Source: Rickettsiales bacterium UBA4270
Lineage (GTDB): Bacteria; Pseudomonadota; Alphaproteobacteria; Rickettsiales; Deianiraeaceae
Assembly: GCA_002395105.1 (NCBI GenBank)
Contig: DGWA01000010.1
Location: forward strand, 35,713-99,712
Direction: 5' to 3'
DNA length: 64,000 nt
Below are positions 8,686 to 19,480 of this stretch, one piece after another; the first letter of the stretch is position 1; each line of letters begins with the position of its first letter. Below the pieces are notes generated by a model that was not told the origin of the DNA, searched no databases, and worked only from the letters and a program-made list of their open reading frames with translations. Position numbers and translations under genes: made by a program.

Positions 8686-9474
8686 TTATCCACAAATTTC
8701 TTGTAATTCTTCGTTTTCTTCAAAATTTTTAAAATAATTTTCAAGAATAACTGGTAGTATAGTTCTTAATTTATATTTATATTCTCTAAGCAAACAATCA
8801 AAACGTTTTGTTACATCTTTATCGTTTTCTGTTAATAAGATTAAACCATCCCTAGACTCAGAAGCAAAAATATAGTTTTCAAGATCAGTATTTGGTGTGA
8901 GTTTTATGTTCAAAATCTCCATAAGCATAAATTCTTTTTTGTTTTTAAAATAAATTTTTTCTTGATTATTTTTCTTTTTTTTTAGTAAAAATAATTTATG
9001 CGTATCTACACCGTCAAAGTTTTCACCACGATTATACGCAAATAAAAAATTTTTTACATACGAAATATATCGGTTAAGAATTTTTGCTTTTTCCATTTTA
9101 CGCATTTCTAATTGTTTTTCTTTTAACTGAACTGCATAAAATAGTTGTTGTTGCTTTAAAGCTTCTGTCTGCGCCTGCATTGATAACTGTAATTTTTCAT
9201 TCATTTTTTTCATTTCACGATTTGCATCACCGTTTTGTTTTATTGATTTTATCATCAAAAATGTAGCAATTGTTTCAAATATCGCCACAACTATTTCAGC
9301 AATAGCTTGTAATGCATACAATTTAAGTTCCGCATCTTCGTTGTTAGAATAATGCCATACCCATCTTGTTGATAAAAAAATAAAAAATAAACACAAAATT
9401 TGTATCGCAGTCTTGTGTTTTTTATAAATCTTTTCAAGAACTATATCATCGTATATTCTTTTCTTTATTATCAT
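8686..9474 (-). CDS. Hypothetical membrane protein with coiled coil
   Basis: 262 residues. Two hydrophobic segments (about 22-42 and 55-76) are followed by a heptad-like region rich in Lys, Glu, Gln and Met (about 85-135), then an alpha/beta C-terminal region without recognised motifs. The pattern suggests a two-helix membrane anchor with a cytoplasmic coiled coil. It converges with lpxA with only 6 bp between stops and has no obvious partner gene. Not recognised. Confidence 0.5.
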   Translation of the reverse strand: MIIKKRIYDDIVLEKIYKKHKTAIQILCLFFIFLSTRWVWHYSNNEDAELKLYALQAIAEIVVAIFETIATFLMIKSIKQNGDANREMKKMNEKLQLSMQAQTEALKQQQLFYAVQLKEKQLEMRKMEKAKILNRYISYVKNFLFAYNRGENFDGVDTHKLFLLKKKKNNQEKIYFKNKKEFMLMEILNIKLTPNTDLENYIFASESRDGLILLTENDKDVTKRFDCLLREYKYKLRTILPVILENYFKNFEENEELQEICG

Positions 9475-9585
9475 TTCAATTCAATACATTATATCAATAA
9501 AAACAAAAAAGACAAAAAAGATTGTTAAAAATTTAATCTATCTCTTGCTTGATTTTTATTATAAATGTTTTCCCAATTACTATTG

Positions 9586-11574
9586 ATGGGAAGCATTAAT
9601 AATAAAAATAAAAAAAACAACAAACAAAATAAAACTATTTTGTATGTTTTTATTTTAATAATCGTTTTTTTATTTTCCTCTGCAATAAATAAAAATTTTA
9701 GCGGAAATTATTCGTTTATAAAACTGTCTGACTTTATGGCGGCAGCAAAAAATGGACAGATAGAAAAAGCAAATGTGCTAAACGAAACCGTAATGGGAAC
9801 TTTAAAAGATGGATCAAAATTTAAAGTTTTTTTTCCAGAAATATATATAGGTAAAATAATTGACACATTAACACAAGAAAATGTAAATTATGATTTTACC
9901 GCAATCGATGGAAGTAAAAGCATCTTTGAAAGAATAATATCATTGTTGTTCGGGGTATTGTCTTCTTTACCAATGATCTTAATAAGTCTATGGTTTTTAT
10001 TTCCACTTTTTTCAATGAGAAAGCGTAAAAAAAACAACGGAAACAGCGATGATTTTAGTATTTTTGGAAATCCATTTTCATTTGGCAAAAGTAAAGCAAA
10101 AGCAATGATGCCGAATGAATTAAATGTTAAATTTTCAGACGTTGCTGGTATTGATGAAGCAAAGGAAGACGTAGTTGAGCTTGTTGACTTTTTACGAGAT
10201 CCAGCAAAATATTACGACATCGGCGGAAGAATTCCTCGTGGTTGTTTGTTGTGTGGCCAGCCAGGTACTGGAAAAACTCTTCTTGCAAAAGCAATAGCAT
10301 GTGAAGCAAAAGTTCCATTTTTCTTCATTTCTGGATCAGATTTTGTTGAAATGTTTGTCGGTGTTGGTGCAAGCCGTGTTCGTGATATGTTTTTACAAGC
10401 AAAAAAACAATCTCCTTGTATAGTATTTATAGATGAAATTGACGCAGTTGGCCGAAATCGTGCATCCGGAAATTTTGGTGGAAATGATGAAAGAGAACAA
10501 ACATTAAATCAATTATTGGTCGAAATGGATGGGTTTCAAGAACGTAGTGGAATTATTGTTTTAGCTGCAACAAACAGACCAGATGTTCTTGATTCTGCCT
10601 TACTTCGTCCAGGTAGATTTGATAGACAGATTATGGTTGGACTTCCGGATATAAAAGGTAGAACGGATATACTCAAAGTTCATGCAAAAAAAGTCAAAAT
10701 GGCTCCAGATGTAGATTTAAACTCCATAGCACGCGGTACACCTGGTTTTTCCGGTGCAGATTTGGCAAACATAATTAATGAAAGCGCATTATTGGCAGCA
10801 AAAAGAAATAGGAAAATTATAACAACGGAAGACGTTGAAGATGCGAAAGATAAGGTCATAATGGGAGCTGAAAGAAAAAATATGATAATGAAATATGAAG
10901 AAAGAAAATTAACCGCCTACCATGAAGCCGGGCATGCTATAGTTTCAATCAATATACAAGCAAGTGATCCAATACATAAAGCTACAATAATTCCTCGTGG
11001 TGGAGCATTAGGCTCTGTAACTCGCCTTCCAACTGAAGACAGATTTAGCGAAACAAGAGAGCAAATGCTTGCAAATATGGCTGTTGCTATGGGCGGAAGA
11101 GTATCGGAGGAATTAAATTTTGGCTATGATAAAGTAACAAGCGGTGCATCGAACGATATAAAGCAATGCACAAATATTGCTCGTAATATGGTTATAAAAT
11201 GGGGATTGAGTGAAAAAGTTGGAAAAATTAATTATGCACAAGAAAACGACTATCAATCAAATGGCAAAACTATAAGCTCAGATATATCACAAGAAACAGC
11301 AAAACTTATTGATGAAGAAATTAAAAAATTAGTTGATAATGCTTACGAAACCGCTTTAAAAATTCTAAAAGAAAAACGTAAAGATTTAGAAATTTTAGCA
11401 GAAGCGTTGTTAGAATACGAAACATTGACTGGAGATGAAATAAAAGAACTTTTAAAAGGAAATAAACCAAAAAAATACGATAATACCACAAATGTAGATA
11501 AAAATACAATAAAAACAAAAAGTTTTGGAAAAGTTATAAAAAACATAAAAAAAGACAACGAAGACAAAGAATAA
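9586..11574 (+). CDS. ftsH: ATP-dependent zinc metalloprotease FtsH
   Basis: Membrane-anchored AAA protease that degrades misfolded membrane proteins and regulates lipid A synthesis in many bacteria. Two transmembrane segments flank a small periplasmic domain. The AAA module has Walker A GQPGTGKT, Walker [12 protein letters not shown] and the SRH segment, and the protease domain has the zinc motif HEAGH. Length (about 660) is typical. An in-frame ATG at 9565 lies on a -10-like TATTATAA, so transcription probably begins after it and I use the Met at 9586 ([10 protein letters not shown]). Its modulator HflC is encoded at 17940-18815. Confidence 0.95.
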   Translation: MGSINNKNKKNNKQNKTILYVFILIIVFLFSSAINKNFSGNYSFIKLSDFMAAAKNGQIEKANVLNETVMGTLKDGSKFKVFFPEIYIGKIIDTLTQENVNYDFTAIDGSKSIFERIISLLFGVLSSLPMILISLWFLFPLFSMRKRKKNNGNSDDFSIFGNPFSFGKSKAKAMMPNELNVKFSDVAGIDEAKEDVVELVDFLRDPAKYYDIGGRIPRGCLLCGQPGTGKTLLAKAIACEAKVPFFFISGSDFVEMFVGVGASRVRDMFLQAKKQSPCIVFIDEIDAVGRNRASGNFGGNDEREQTLNQLLVEMDGFQERSGIIVLAATNRPDVLDSALLRPGRFDRQIMVGLPDIKGRTDILKVHAKKVKMAPDVDLNSIARGTPGFSGADLANIINESALLAAKRNRKIITTEDVEDAKDKVIMGAERKNMIMKYEERKLTAYHEAGHAIVSINIQASDPIHKATIIPRGGALGSVTRLPTEDRFSETREQMLANMAVAMGGRVSEELNFGYDKVTSGASNDIKQCTNIARNMVIKWGLSEKVGKINYAQENDYQSNGKTISSDISQETAKLIDEEIKKLVDNAYETALKILKEKRKDLEILAEALLEYETLTGDEIKELLKGNKPKKYDNTTNVDKNTIKTKSFGKVIKNIKKDNEDKE

Positions 11575-11605
11575 ACCTAATATAAATAATATTAATTTTG
11601 CTTTG

Positions 11606-13294
11606 ATGAATTATATGTTGCAGAATATAGAACAAGACATTAAAAATATATTGATTAATTCATACAACAATCAAATAAACAATGATGATCTTAAAAAATT
11701 AGTAATAGAGCTGCCGCCAATAAAGTTAGAAAATGATTTTGATATTTCGACAAATATTGCATTAATTTTAACTAAAAAATTAAAACAAAAACCAATGGAA
11801 ATTGCAAATAATATAGTTAAAAAATTATCAAAAATTGACTACATAGAAAATATTGATTTATCCAAACCAGCTTTTATTAATATAAAATTAAAGGATAACT
11901 TTTTATTCAAAATCATAGAGAATATCAATAACTTTGGAGATAAAAATCTAACTAAAAATATAGGAAACGGAGAGAAAATAAATGTAGAATTTTGTTCAGC
12001 AAATCCAACTGGGCCATTGCATATCGGACATGCAAGAGGAACTATTTTCGGAGATGTAATTTCTAATTTACTTGAAAAAAGTGGTTATAATGTTTGTCGC
12101 GAATATTATATTAATGATGCTGGAGAACAGATGAAAAAACTTGAAAACAGCATTAAATGGAGGATGAATAACGATAATATCGAAGATTTACCAGAAGATT
12201 ATTATCCTGGTGAATATTTACAAGAAATAGCAGAAAAAAGAAATAATGTTTTAAAAAAAAATCCAAATAAAATTTGGAGCAATACCGAAACGGCAATGGA
12301 AATGATTGAATATTTTATAAAACCAACTCTAAAAAAATTGAAAATCAACTATAACTGCTGGACATCCGAACAAAGCCTAAAAGATAATAATGCTATCAAA
12401 AAAAGTATAGATCATTTATCAAAACTAGACCTAATATACAAAGGAGTTTTACAACAACCAAAAGGAAAAATAATAGAAGATTATGAGCCAAGAGAACAGC
12501 TTTTGTTTAAATCAAGCAAGTTCGGCGACGACGTCGATAGACCTTTAATGAAAAATGATGGTTCTTATACATATTTTTCAAGCGATATAGCGTATCATTA
12601 CGATAAATGGAAACGTGGTTTTAACAATATGGTTGTAGTTCTTGGAGCAGACCATAAAGGATATGTCAAAAGATTAACCTCTGCTGTAAAAGCAATAAGC
12701 AACGAAAAGGGTGATTTACATATAAAACTTTGCGAGCTTGTAAATTTCATGAAGAACGGAAAAATGGTTAAAATGTCAAAAAGAAAAAACAATTTCCTAA
12801 CAATAGACGATGTACTTGAAAAAATAGATTCTGACATTTTACGTTTTATTATTTTAACAAGAAAAGCAGACACAGTTCTTAATTTTGATCTTGAAAAAGC
12901 AAAAGAACAATCAAAAGATAATCCAATTTGGTACATACACTACGCATATGCCAGATGCAACTCCGTGCTAAATAAATCAAAAGATTTAAAAACAAAATTA
13001 CAAAAAAATATAAATGAAAACACTAATTTATCTTGTGATTTTCATAAATTAATAGTAAAAATGATGTTTTATACACGTTTTTTAGAACTATCTGTGCAAA
13101 ATTATGAACCATATTTTTTTGTAAATTATTTAACACAGCTGGCAACAGAATTTCATAAACTTTGGGAGAAAGAAAAATTTATTGATGAAGACGAAAACAA
13201 AACATTTTTAAAATTATCAGTAATATCTGGCGTCAAACGTCTTATAAAAGAAGGGTTAAAAAATCTTGGAATAAACGCAATTGAGCAAATGTAA
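11606..13294 (+). CDS. argS: Arginyl-tRNA synthetase
   Basis: Class I synthetase that charges tRNA-Arg. It contains the N-terminal ArgRS tRNA-binding domain, the HIGH motif in GPLHIGHARG, the KMSK motif in KMVKMSKRKNN, and the DALR anticodon-binding domain at the C-terminus. The 562 residues fit the family. The start is the ATG at 11606 (MNYMLQNIEQ), directly preceded by an in-frame TTG. It follows ftsH by 31 bp and converges with the ABC ATPase gene with a 7-bp gap. Lysine and asparagine enrichment follows the AT bias. Confidence 0.94.
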   Translation: MNYMLQNIEQDIKNILINSYNNQINNDDLKKLVIELPPIKLENDFDISTNIALILTKKLKQKPMEIANNIVKKLSKIDYIENIDLSKPAFINIKLKDNFLFKIIENINNFGDKNLTKNIGNGEKINVEFCSANPTGPLHIGHARGTIFGDVISNLLEKSGYNVCREYYINDAGEQMKKLENSIKWRMNNDNIEDLPEDYYPGEYLQEIAEKRNNVLKKNPNKIWSNTETAMEMIEYFIKPTLKKLKINYNCWTSEQSLKDNNAIKKSIDHLSKLDLIYKGVLQQPKGKIIEDYEPREQLLFKSSKFGDDVDRPLMKNDGSYTYFSSDIAYHYDKWKRGFNNMVVVLGADHKGYVKRLTSAVKAISNEKGDLHIKLCELVNFMKNGKMVKMSKRKNNFLTIDDVLEKIDSDILRFIILTRKADTVLNFDLEKAKEQSKDNPIWYIHYAYARCNSVLNKSKDLKTKLQKNINENTNLSCDFHKLIVKMMFYTRFLELSVQNYEPYFFVNYLTQLATEFHKLWEKEKFIDEDENKTFLKLSVISGVKRLIKEGLKNLGINAIEQM

Positions 13295-13301
13295 AGACAA
13301 T

Positions 13302-14066
13302 CTATAATAAAGAACCATATTCTTCCAAAAATTTTCTAACGTATCGATCCTTAGAATTTTTTTCAAAAAAACGATCTATCTTAACAGGAGCAATTTTTTT
13401 ATCTGTGTTTTTCTTAAAAAAAGGAATGGCATAATCGGCAACTTTTTTAGCAAACGCCAAATCATGAGTTACTATAATTATAGTAATTTTTCTTTTTTTT
13501 AAAGAATTAACAACACCAACAAGATCGTGTATAGATCTTGGGTCTAAAGATGCTGTTGGTTCATCCATAACTAGAATGTCAGAATCTGTCATTAATGCAC
13601 GAATTATTGCTACGCGTTGTTTTTGACCTATTGAAAGTTCACATGGCATGCAATTCTTTTTCTCATAAAGACCAAGCTGTTTCAATAATTCATAAGCCTT
13701 TTGTTCTGTTTTCAGTCTATCTTTATGTAATACTTTAAGTGGTGCATAAATTATATTGTCAATAACTGACATGTGTGGAAAAAGATTAAAGTTTTGAAAA
13801 ACAAAAGCAACACTCTTTCTTATTTTTGCTTGTGTTTTTTTGCTTAAAGATGTTTTATGAACAACAACATCACCACTGTCTTTACTCTCTATACCACTAA
13901 TAATCTTAGCAGCTGTTGTTTTTCCAACTCCAGAAGGTCCGAGCATAGCCGTTGTCTTGCCTTTTGCTATCCAAAAATTTGGGAAATTTAAAGTAATTTT
14001 TTCTCCATTTTTATTCTTAAATTTTTTCGAAACACCTTCGAAACATACAGCAAAATCATTTTTCAT
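13302..14066 (-). CDS. glnQ: Polar amino-acid ABC transporter, ATP-binding protein
   Basis: 254-residue ATPase of the polar amino-acid uptake (PAAT) family. It has Walker A GPSGVGKTT, the Q-loop VFQNFNLFPHMSV, a signature loop LSIGQKQR (Ile in place of the usual Gly), Walker B ILVMDEPTASLD and the switch histidine in VTHD. The FPHMSV and NIIYAP segments are typical of GlnQ/HisP. Its probable partner is the fused binding-protein/permease gene at 46352-47812, about 32 kb away. Substrate cannot be read from the sequence. Confidence 0.85.
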   Translation of the reverse strand: MKNDFAVCFEGVSKKFKNKNGEKITLNFPNFWIAKGKTTAMLGPSGVGKTTAAKIISGIESKDSGDVVVHKTSLSKKTQAKIRKSVAFVFQNFNLFPHMSVIDNIIYAPLKVLHKDRLKTEQKAYELLKQLGLYEKKNCMPCELSIGQKQRVAIIRALMTDSDILVMDEPTASLDPRSIHDLVGVVNSLKKRKITIIIVTHDLAFAKKVADYAIPFFKKNTDKKIAPVKIDRFFEKNSKDRYVRKFLEEYGSLL

Positions 14067-14083
14067 ACATATCGTTATTTAAA

Positions 14084-15520
14084 CTAAACATCAGCTTTAT
14101 TGTCTTTTTTTTGTTTATCTGTTATATTTTTTGATCTCTCAAAATAACCATAACTTTTATTTTTTATTACATCGAAAGGTAAATAATCTGCAGGAATAAA
14201 TACTCGAGACATACTGCCATTACGTATTTCATAAATACCAAAACGTCTTTCTGTACTTCCTTCTCTTGTAAATCTAAATTCATCTAAAATGCCCCTAAAT
14301 CCATCTTCATCGTAAAGCTTACGAGGTAACATCATCTCTTCATTTGCGATATAATACAACATTGTTAATATATCATAAGTCATATAAGCAATATAGTTTG
14401 GATTATGTTTAAAATAATGCCTAAATTTATTATTAAAATGATTTATAATACTATAGTTATATCCAATATAGTACAAATTATTAAATCTTAAAACAGTCGA
14501 ATCTGGAGCGTTAAACACAGTATTTGAAAAAATCTGCACATTCTGATCTAAAATACCAAAACCTTCTAGCCTACTAAGTATTGTTGTTAGATCTTCTTCG
14601 TCAGCTTCTATGTATACAGCATTAGTTTTAACTGTCTTAATAATTACATCATCCTGATTATTATCATTATTTTGTTTTTTTATTTTGCGATCTTTATATG
14701 TTTCTGTTTTAATATTACCGTTTTTGTCAAACATATAAGTCATCTTATATGTTTTATTTATACCTTTAGCCGAAGCTAACATTGATACATTGCTTCCGCT
14801 TTGATAAAATTGACTGCCAACAATTGTAACATTATAATATGGGGCAAATTTACGGAAAAGCTTTTCGACGGCATAACCTTTCTTTGTTGCAGGAAGGACT
14901 AAAGACAAAAATAAACGGCTTGTATCTTGCAAATATTGAAGTAAAGAATTTATTTTATAACCATCCCCTATACTTGATACAACTAAATTTGGATACTCTC
15001 TAGCCAACTCTTCGTTATTAATAAAGCTAATAAATAATTTATCTTTTGGAAGAACTGATAATAACTTTTTAGTCGTATCAACAAAAAATGATCCAATTAT
15101 AACATCATTGTCGTCCTTAATTAATTTTTGAACCTCTTTATTCTCTTGCCAGTTCTTATCCATCAATTTTTCTATGTTATAAACATTTATTGAACTAGCA
15201 TTACCGTATTTAGATCTACTAGCTGCTAAAATAGCACTTTCTACAACAATATCCCCAATATCCGCATATTTTCCACTCATTGGCGCAACTATTGCAATAT
15301 TTAGACCCCTACCTGGTGTCTTCAATAAATCATCGACGATTTCTGATGGCTCATAATATGTTATTTTGTTAATTTTTTCATCATTTTGGTTGTTACTTTC
15401 GCTATTTAGTTGTTTGCTTTTTATAAGATCCGAATTGTTTTGTCTACTATGATCTTTTCCGCAACCGATTACTACCACAAAAAGCAAAAATATAGCAATT
15501 TTTTTTATTATTCTTGACAT
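14084..15520 (-). CDS. LppC/LpoA-like lipoprotein (penicillin-binding protein activator family)
   Basis: 478 residues with a lipoprotein signal ending at IGCGKD, followed by an Asn/Ser-rich linker and a type I periplasmic-binding fold beginning near residue 70 (LNIAIVAPMSGKYADIG). Alphaproteobacterial relatives of LpoA look like this and are anchored in the outer membrane, where they are thought to stimulate peptidoglycan synthases. An Asn/Asp/Lys-rich insertion lies near residues 270-295. It is divergent from rpoD, with its own promoter. The alternative is a branched-chain amino-acid binding protein, but there are no transporter genes beside it. Confidence 0.7.
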   Translation of the reverse strand: MSRIIKKIAIFLLFVVVIGCGKDHSRQNNSDLIKSKQLNSESNNQNDEKINKITYYEPSEIVDDLLKTPGRGLNIAIVAPMSGKYADIGDIVVESAILAASRSKYGNASSINVYNIEKLMDKNWQENKEVQKLIKDDNDVIIGSFFVDTTKKLLSVLPKDKLFISFINNEELAREYPNLVVSSIGDGYKINSLLQYLQDTSRLFLSLVLPATKKGYAVEKLFRKFAPYYNVTIVGSQFYQSGSNVSMLASAKGINKTYKMTYMFDKNGNIKTETYKDRKIKKQNNDNNQDDVIIKTVKTNAVYIEADEEDLTTILSRLEGFGILDQNVQIFSNTVFNAPDSTVLRFNNLYYIGYNYSIINHFNNKFRHYFKHNPNYIAYMTYDILTMLYYIANEEMMLPRKLYDEDGFRGILDEFRFTREGSTERRFGIYEIRNGSMSRVFIPADYLPFDVIKNKSYGYFERSKNITDKQKKDNKADV

Positions 15521-15539
15521 TTACAAAACGCAATTTACT

Positions 15540-15566
15540 ACTATAGACAGTATATTTTTATGTCAA
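15540..15566 (-). promoter_or_regulatory. Promoter for the LppC-like gene
   Basis: On the minus strand a TTGACA (15566-15561) is followed after 15 bp by TATAGT (15545-15540). Transcription would start near 15533, 13 nt before the ATG at 15520. The 15-bp spacing is short; a less conserved TAGTAG lies at the standard distance. Confidence 0.5.
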
Positions 15567-15590
15567 GATATTTTTGTTAATTAAATTAAA

Positions 15591-17891
15591 ATGATAAGAA
15601 AGAAAAGTAAATCTACACAGCGAGTTAAAAAAAAGCAGAAATCTAGAAAAAAATCATTAGCAAAAAAAAATAAAGTTGTTAAAACTAATGTCACAAAAAA
15701 AGTAAAAAACAAAGTTAATACAGCAAAAAAAAGTAAAAAAATAAACAAAAACAATAAAACATCGGCTAATATACCTGTTAAACAAAGCGATGATCTCACA
15801 AAAAAAACATTATCTTTTCAAGACAATCTTGCAAATTCATTAAAACCAATAATCAAAAGAGCTCAAAAAAATGGCGGAATTATTACATTCACAGAATTAA
15901 ATGACTTTTTGCCAAAAGGATTGAGTGACGACGTGATTGATAATATTTTGGCGGTCTTTGATGATAGAGGTTTAATCGTAAAAACAGAAGAAGAAAGCAT
16001 TGACTACATTGAAGATGAACGAAAAGACGAAGATGAAGAATACACAGAAGATGAAGATGGTAGCGTGATCTTAAAAAAGATATTTAAAGATGAAGATGAT
16101 GTTTCAGTTGATAATCCAGTTGGAGTATATCTAAAAAGCATGGGACAAAAAGATATTTTAACAAAAGAACAAGAAATTGAAATAGCTAAAAATATTGAAA
16201 AAGGCAACCACAACATGCTTCACGATGTCTGCAAAACAGCAACTGCAATGAATACGCTTGTTGTATTATATGACGATTTTGTTAATGATAATATTTTATT
16301 GCGTGAAATTATAGATATGGACGTTCTATATTCGAAAGAAAATGGCGCAGGAGAAGAAGAAACTAACAAGAGAAATTTACAACAATCAAATAACGACAGA
16401 AGAGCAAATTATCAAAGCATACTTCAGTCCAAACTCGATGAATTTAGAGACAAAATGGAAAATGATCTTGAGACAGCCGGAGGCGAGCTAGAAGACGATT
16501 ATGGTGATAGTTTAGGCTTAAACAACGACAAACAAGCTTCATTTACTACAATGGAAAAAGTATTGAAGCCAAAAGTTTTAGAAAGTTTAAGAAATATTTC
16601 AGACATTTGCTTAAAATTATTAAGCAATTATCGTGAAAAAATGTTTAAAAAAGTAAAAAAACAAGAAGAAACAAATGAATTATTTGAAAAACTAATAAAT
16701 GAACTTTCAAAGGTAAGTTTGAATCAAAATGTGGTTAATAATATATTAAAAAAAGTATATGAATTGAATGATATTTTGATTGAAAAAGAAAAAAATTTAT
16801 TTGATTTAGCTGAATTATGCGGAATAGACAGAAAAACATTTTATAATACATACAAAAATGAAGACATATTAAATAAAGATATAGATAAATTACTAGCTAC
16901 AAAAAAGAATGATAAAAAATGGAAAACTTTGCTAATTGATAAACGAGAAACCTTTGTATCAATTAAAAGTGAAATTTGTAATTTGGTAAAAAAGCAACTT
17001 CTGATGGATCAAAATGAATTTAAAGCTATAGTTCTCAACATCGAAAAGAACGATAGATTTATAAAACAAGAACGTAAAAAAATGGTCGAAGCTAACTTAA
17101 AGTTAGTTGTGTCAATAGCAAAAAAACATACAAATCGTGGAATTCCTTTGCTCGATTTAATACAAGAAGGAAATATTGGTTTAATAAAAGCTGTTGATAA
17201 ATTTGAATACAAAAGAGGCTTTAAGTTTTCAACTTATGCGACATGGTGGATAAAACAAGTAATAGTTAGAGCTATAGCCGATGACTCTAGGTCTATTCGT
17301 ATACCAGTTCACATGATTGAAGTAGTCAATAAAGTCAATCGTACCGCGCGCGATATGGCTAAAAAACTTGGGCGTGAACCAACTATTCAAGAACTTTCTG
17401 CAAAATTAGCGATTCCAATAGAAAAAATAAAAAAAATAAAAAAAATAATTCAAGATCCGACAAGTTTAGAAAAACCTTGTGGCGATGGCGACAGTGTAGC
17501 TGGAGATTTTGTTGCAAGTAACTGCATTTCGCCAACTCGTTTAATGGAAAATATAGATTTAAAAGTACTTACATCAAATGCATTATTGATGTTGACACAA
17601 AGAGAAGAACGAATTCTGCGCCAACGATTTGGCATCAACTGTCCTGGTTCAACACTTGAAGAAATTGGAAAAATTTACGGCGTTACACGTGAAAGAGTTA
17701 GACAAATTGAAGCAAAAGCATTAAGAAAAATTGGGCATCCTAGTAGATCTAGAGGGCTTTATTATTACAGAAGTGGCATTAATAACGATAATAAAACATC
17801 AGAAAACAATGAATTATGTAGCAAACCCGTAGACATCTATTATTGTTTTGATAAAAAATTTTTATCAAAAAAACGTAAACATAAAGCATAG
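15591..17891 (+). CDS. rpoD: RNA polymerase primary sigma factor (sigma-70)
   Basis: 766 residues. A very basic N-terminal tail of about 70 residues precedes region 1.1 (about 80-135), an acidic stretch, region 1.2 ([19 protein letters not shown]), a long non-conserved insert, and regions 2 to 4. Region 2 contains the core-binding and -10 recognition helices ([18 protein letters not shown]). Region 4 ends with the -35 recognition helix [17 protein letters not shown]. This is the housekeeping sigma that should read the TTGACA promoters seen in the window. The poly-Lys head is longer than in most relatives. Confidence 0.96.
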   Translation: MIRKKSKSTQRVKKKQKSRKKSLAKKNKVVKTNVTKKVKNKVNTAKKSKKINKNNKTSANIPVKQSDDLTKKTLSFQDNLANSLKPIIKRAQKNGGIITFTELNDFLPKGLSDDVIDNILAVFDDRGLIVKTEEESIDYIEDERKDEDEEYTEDEDGSVILKKIFKDEDDVSVDNPVGVYLKSMGQKDILTKEQEIEIAKNIEKGNHNMLHDVCKTATAMNTLVVLYDDFVNDNILLREIIDMDVLYSKENGAGEEETNKRNLQQSNNDRRANYQSILQSKLDEFRDKMENDLETAGGELEDDYGDSLGLNNDKQASFTTMEKVLKPKVLESLRNISDICLKLLSNYREKMFKKVKKQEETNELFEKLINELSKVSLNQNVVNNILKKVYELNDILIEKEKNLFDLAELCGIDRKTFYNTYKNEDILNKDIDKLLATKKNDKKWKTLLIDKRETFVSIKSEICNLVKKQLLMDQNEFKAIVLNIEKNDRFIKQERKKMVEANLKLVVSIAKKHTNRGIPLLDLIQEGNIGLIKAVDKFEYKRGFKFSTYATWWIKQVIVRAIADDSRSIRIPVHMIEVVNKVNRTARDMAKKLGREPTIQELSAKLAIPIEKIKKIKKIIQDPTSLEKPCGDGDSVAGDFVASNCISPTRLMENIDLKVLTSNALLMLTQREERILRQRFGINCPGSTLEEIGKIYGVTRERVRQIEAKALRKIGHPSRSRGLYYYRSGINNDNKTSENNELCSKPVDIYYCFDKKFLSKKRKHKA

Positions 17892-17939
17892 AGCAAAGAA
17901 ATAAAATAAATGTATAAATAATGGTATTATTTTTTGATT

Positions 17940-18815
17940 ATGAGTTTATTATTTAAATATTTTGTAAACATTATTAAACTACAACTGTTATGTCTTTTTA
18001 TTATAACTTTGTTTGCAATTTTTAGCGTATTTATAGTAAAAGAAACAGAAACGACTTTTGTTGTTAGATTTGGTAAAATAATCAGACAGATCAATGAAGC
18101 CGGAATATACTTAAAAACTCCATTTATAGACAACACAGTAACGTTTGATAAACGTATTTTGCAAATATATTCACCGGAAAAAGAAGTAATAGCAAGCGAC
18201 CAAAAAAGGTTAATTGTTGACGCATATGCTAAGTATAAAATTATTAACACAAAACAATTTTACGAAAACATGAGAAATGAACGAGATGCTAACATTCGTA
18301 TATCTTCAATGCTAGATAGTATTATGAGGCAAGTTGTTGCTACGAATCCATTATCTTCTTTTCTAACAACACAAAGATCTCAAATGATGGAAAATATTCA
18401 AAATTTATTAGCACAACAAACAAAAGAATTTGGTATTAAAATCATAGACGTTCGAATTATTCGCGCAAATTTACCAGTAGAAAATAGTAATGCTGTTTTT
18501 AAAAGAATGAAAACAGAACGTGAAAAAGAAGCTCAAGAGCTTCGTTCACAAGGAAAACAAGAAGCAACCATTATTATGGCCTCAGCCGACAAACAAGCAA
18601 AAGAAATATTATCAAAAGCAAACATGGAGGCCAGCAAAATCATGGGAAAAGCAGATGCAAAAGCAATAAAAATTTACTCAAATGCATTTTCTAAAGATCC
18701 AAAATTTTATGAATTTTATAAAACATTAGAAGTATATAAAAAATCTCTTCCAAAACAGAACATGATTATAAGCACAAAGAATAATGATTTTTTAAAAGGA
18801 ATAAAAGAAAATTAA
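17940..18815 (+). CDS. hflC: SPFH-domain protease modulator HflC
   Basis: Inner-membrane protein that, with HflK, forms a cage around FtsH. A single N-terminal membrane segment (about 13-37) is followed by the SPFH/band 7 domain (about 40-200), a helical KTEREKEAQELRSQGKQEA segment and a C-terminal tail. The ATG at 17940 is used; a TATTAT box at 17925-17930 puts the likely mRNA start only a few bases upstream. HflK, normally directly upstream, is absent here: rpoD occupies that place. Confidence 0.88.
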   Translation: MSLLFKYFVNIIKLQLLCLFIITLFAIFSVFIVKETETTFVVRFGKIIRQINEAGIYLKTPFIDNTVTFDKRILQIYSPEKEVIASDQKRLIVDAYAKYKIINTKQFYENMRNERDANIRISSMLDSIMRQVVATNPLSSFLTTQRSQMMENIQNLLAQQTKEFGIKIIDVRIIRANLPVENSNAVFKRMKTEREKEAQELRSQGKQEATIIMASADKQAKEILSKANMEASKIMGKADAKAIKIYSNAFSKDPKFYEFYKTLEVYKKSLPKQNMIISTKNNDFLKGIKEN

Positions 18816-18836
18816 AAAATTTAATTTTCTTTTTTA
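18807..18836 (+). terminator. Intrinsic terminator after hflC
   Basis: A perfect 10-bp inverted repeat (18807-18816 and 18820-18829, loop AAA) is followed by a long T run. The stem overlaps the last hflC codons and is entirely A/T apart from one G-C pair, so it is probably weak. Confidence 0.55.
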
Positions 18837-18853
18837 TTTTTTAAAATTTATGT

Positions 18854-18859
18854 TATAAT
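18854..18859 (+). promoter_or_regulatory. -10 box of a short-leader promoter for exoD
   Basis: A perfect TATAAT lies 15 bp before the exoD ATG, so the transcript would carry only about 8 nt of leader and no room for a Shine-Dalgarno sequence. No clear -35 is seen. The hflC terminator directly upstream supports a separate promoter. Confidence 0.5.
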
Positions 18860-18874
18860 AAATTTGCAAAAAGC

Positions 18875-19480
18875 ATGAGAGTTCCAAAGCATTTTTCTGC
18901 ATCAATATCGCAAGTCAACAATAGCACAAGAAAACAAGGCGTTTCTTTGAGTAGACTGTTTAAACTTTTAGATAAAAGATCAAATTATGTATTAACTTTT
19001 GTTGCTTTTTTTTTGGTAATAATACCGCTTCCAATGCCACCTGGATTTTCAACAATTCTTGCCATACCTGCTATTTTTATAACATTACAAATTTGTTTTT
19101 CTCGAAAAAGAGTGCTTATTCCAAAATGTATATCTGGATGCCGTATAAGTAAAAAAATTATCAAAAAAATAGATGTTTCATCAAGAAAATATCTAACATT
19201 TGTAGAAAAACTAACAAAAAAACGTTTACTTTTTGTCGTGTCTCCGAAAATACAACATGTATATAATGTGATTTTATTATTATTTGCACTTTCTTCTGCG
19301 GTTCCAATACCATTTTTATGCATGATACCCGCAATAGCTGGTGTATTAATGAGTGCTGGACTGATAGTAAAAGATGGAATATTAATTATTTTGTCTTTAA
19401 TAACCGGCTTTACTGGCGTTTTTTTAATTTATTTGACTATAAAAACTCTCGTCGTATTTAAGGACTATCTGCCTCTGTGA
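18875..19480 (+). CDS. exoD: ExoD family membrane protein
   Basis: 201 residues with hydrophobic segments near 39-55, 57-75, 128-147, 150-168 and 172-195. The pattern and the GFSTILAIPAIFITLQ stretch match the ExoD family, first described for exopolysaccharide production in Rhizobium and widespread in Alphaproteobacteria. The molecular function is unknown. Its TGA overlaps the GTG start of lpxI by 4 bp, so the two are translationally coupled, which hints at an envelope role. Confidence 0.78.
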   Translation: MRVPKHFSASISQVNNSTRKQGVSLSRLFKLLDKRSNYVLTFVAFFLVIIPLPMPPGFSTILAIPAIFITLQICFSRKRVLIPKCISGCRISKKIIKKIDVSSRKYLTFVEKLTKKRLLFVVSPKIQHVYNVILLLFALSSAVPIPFLCMIPAIAGVLMSAGLIVKDGILIILSLITGFTGVFLIYLTIKTLVVFKDYLPL

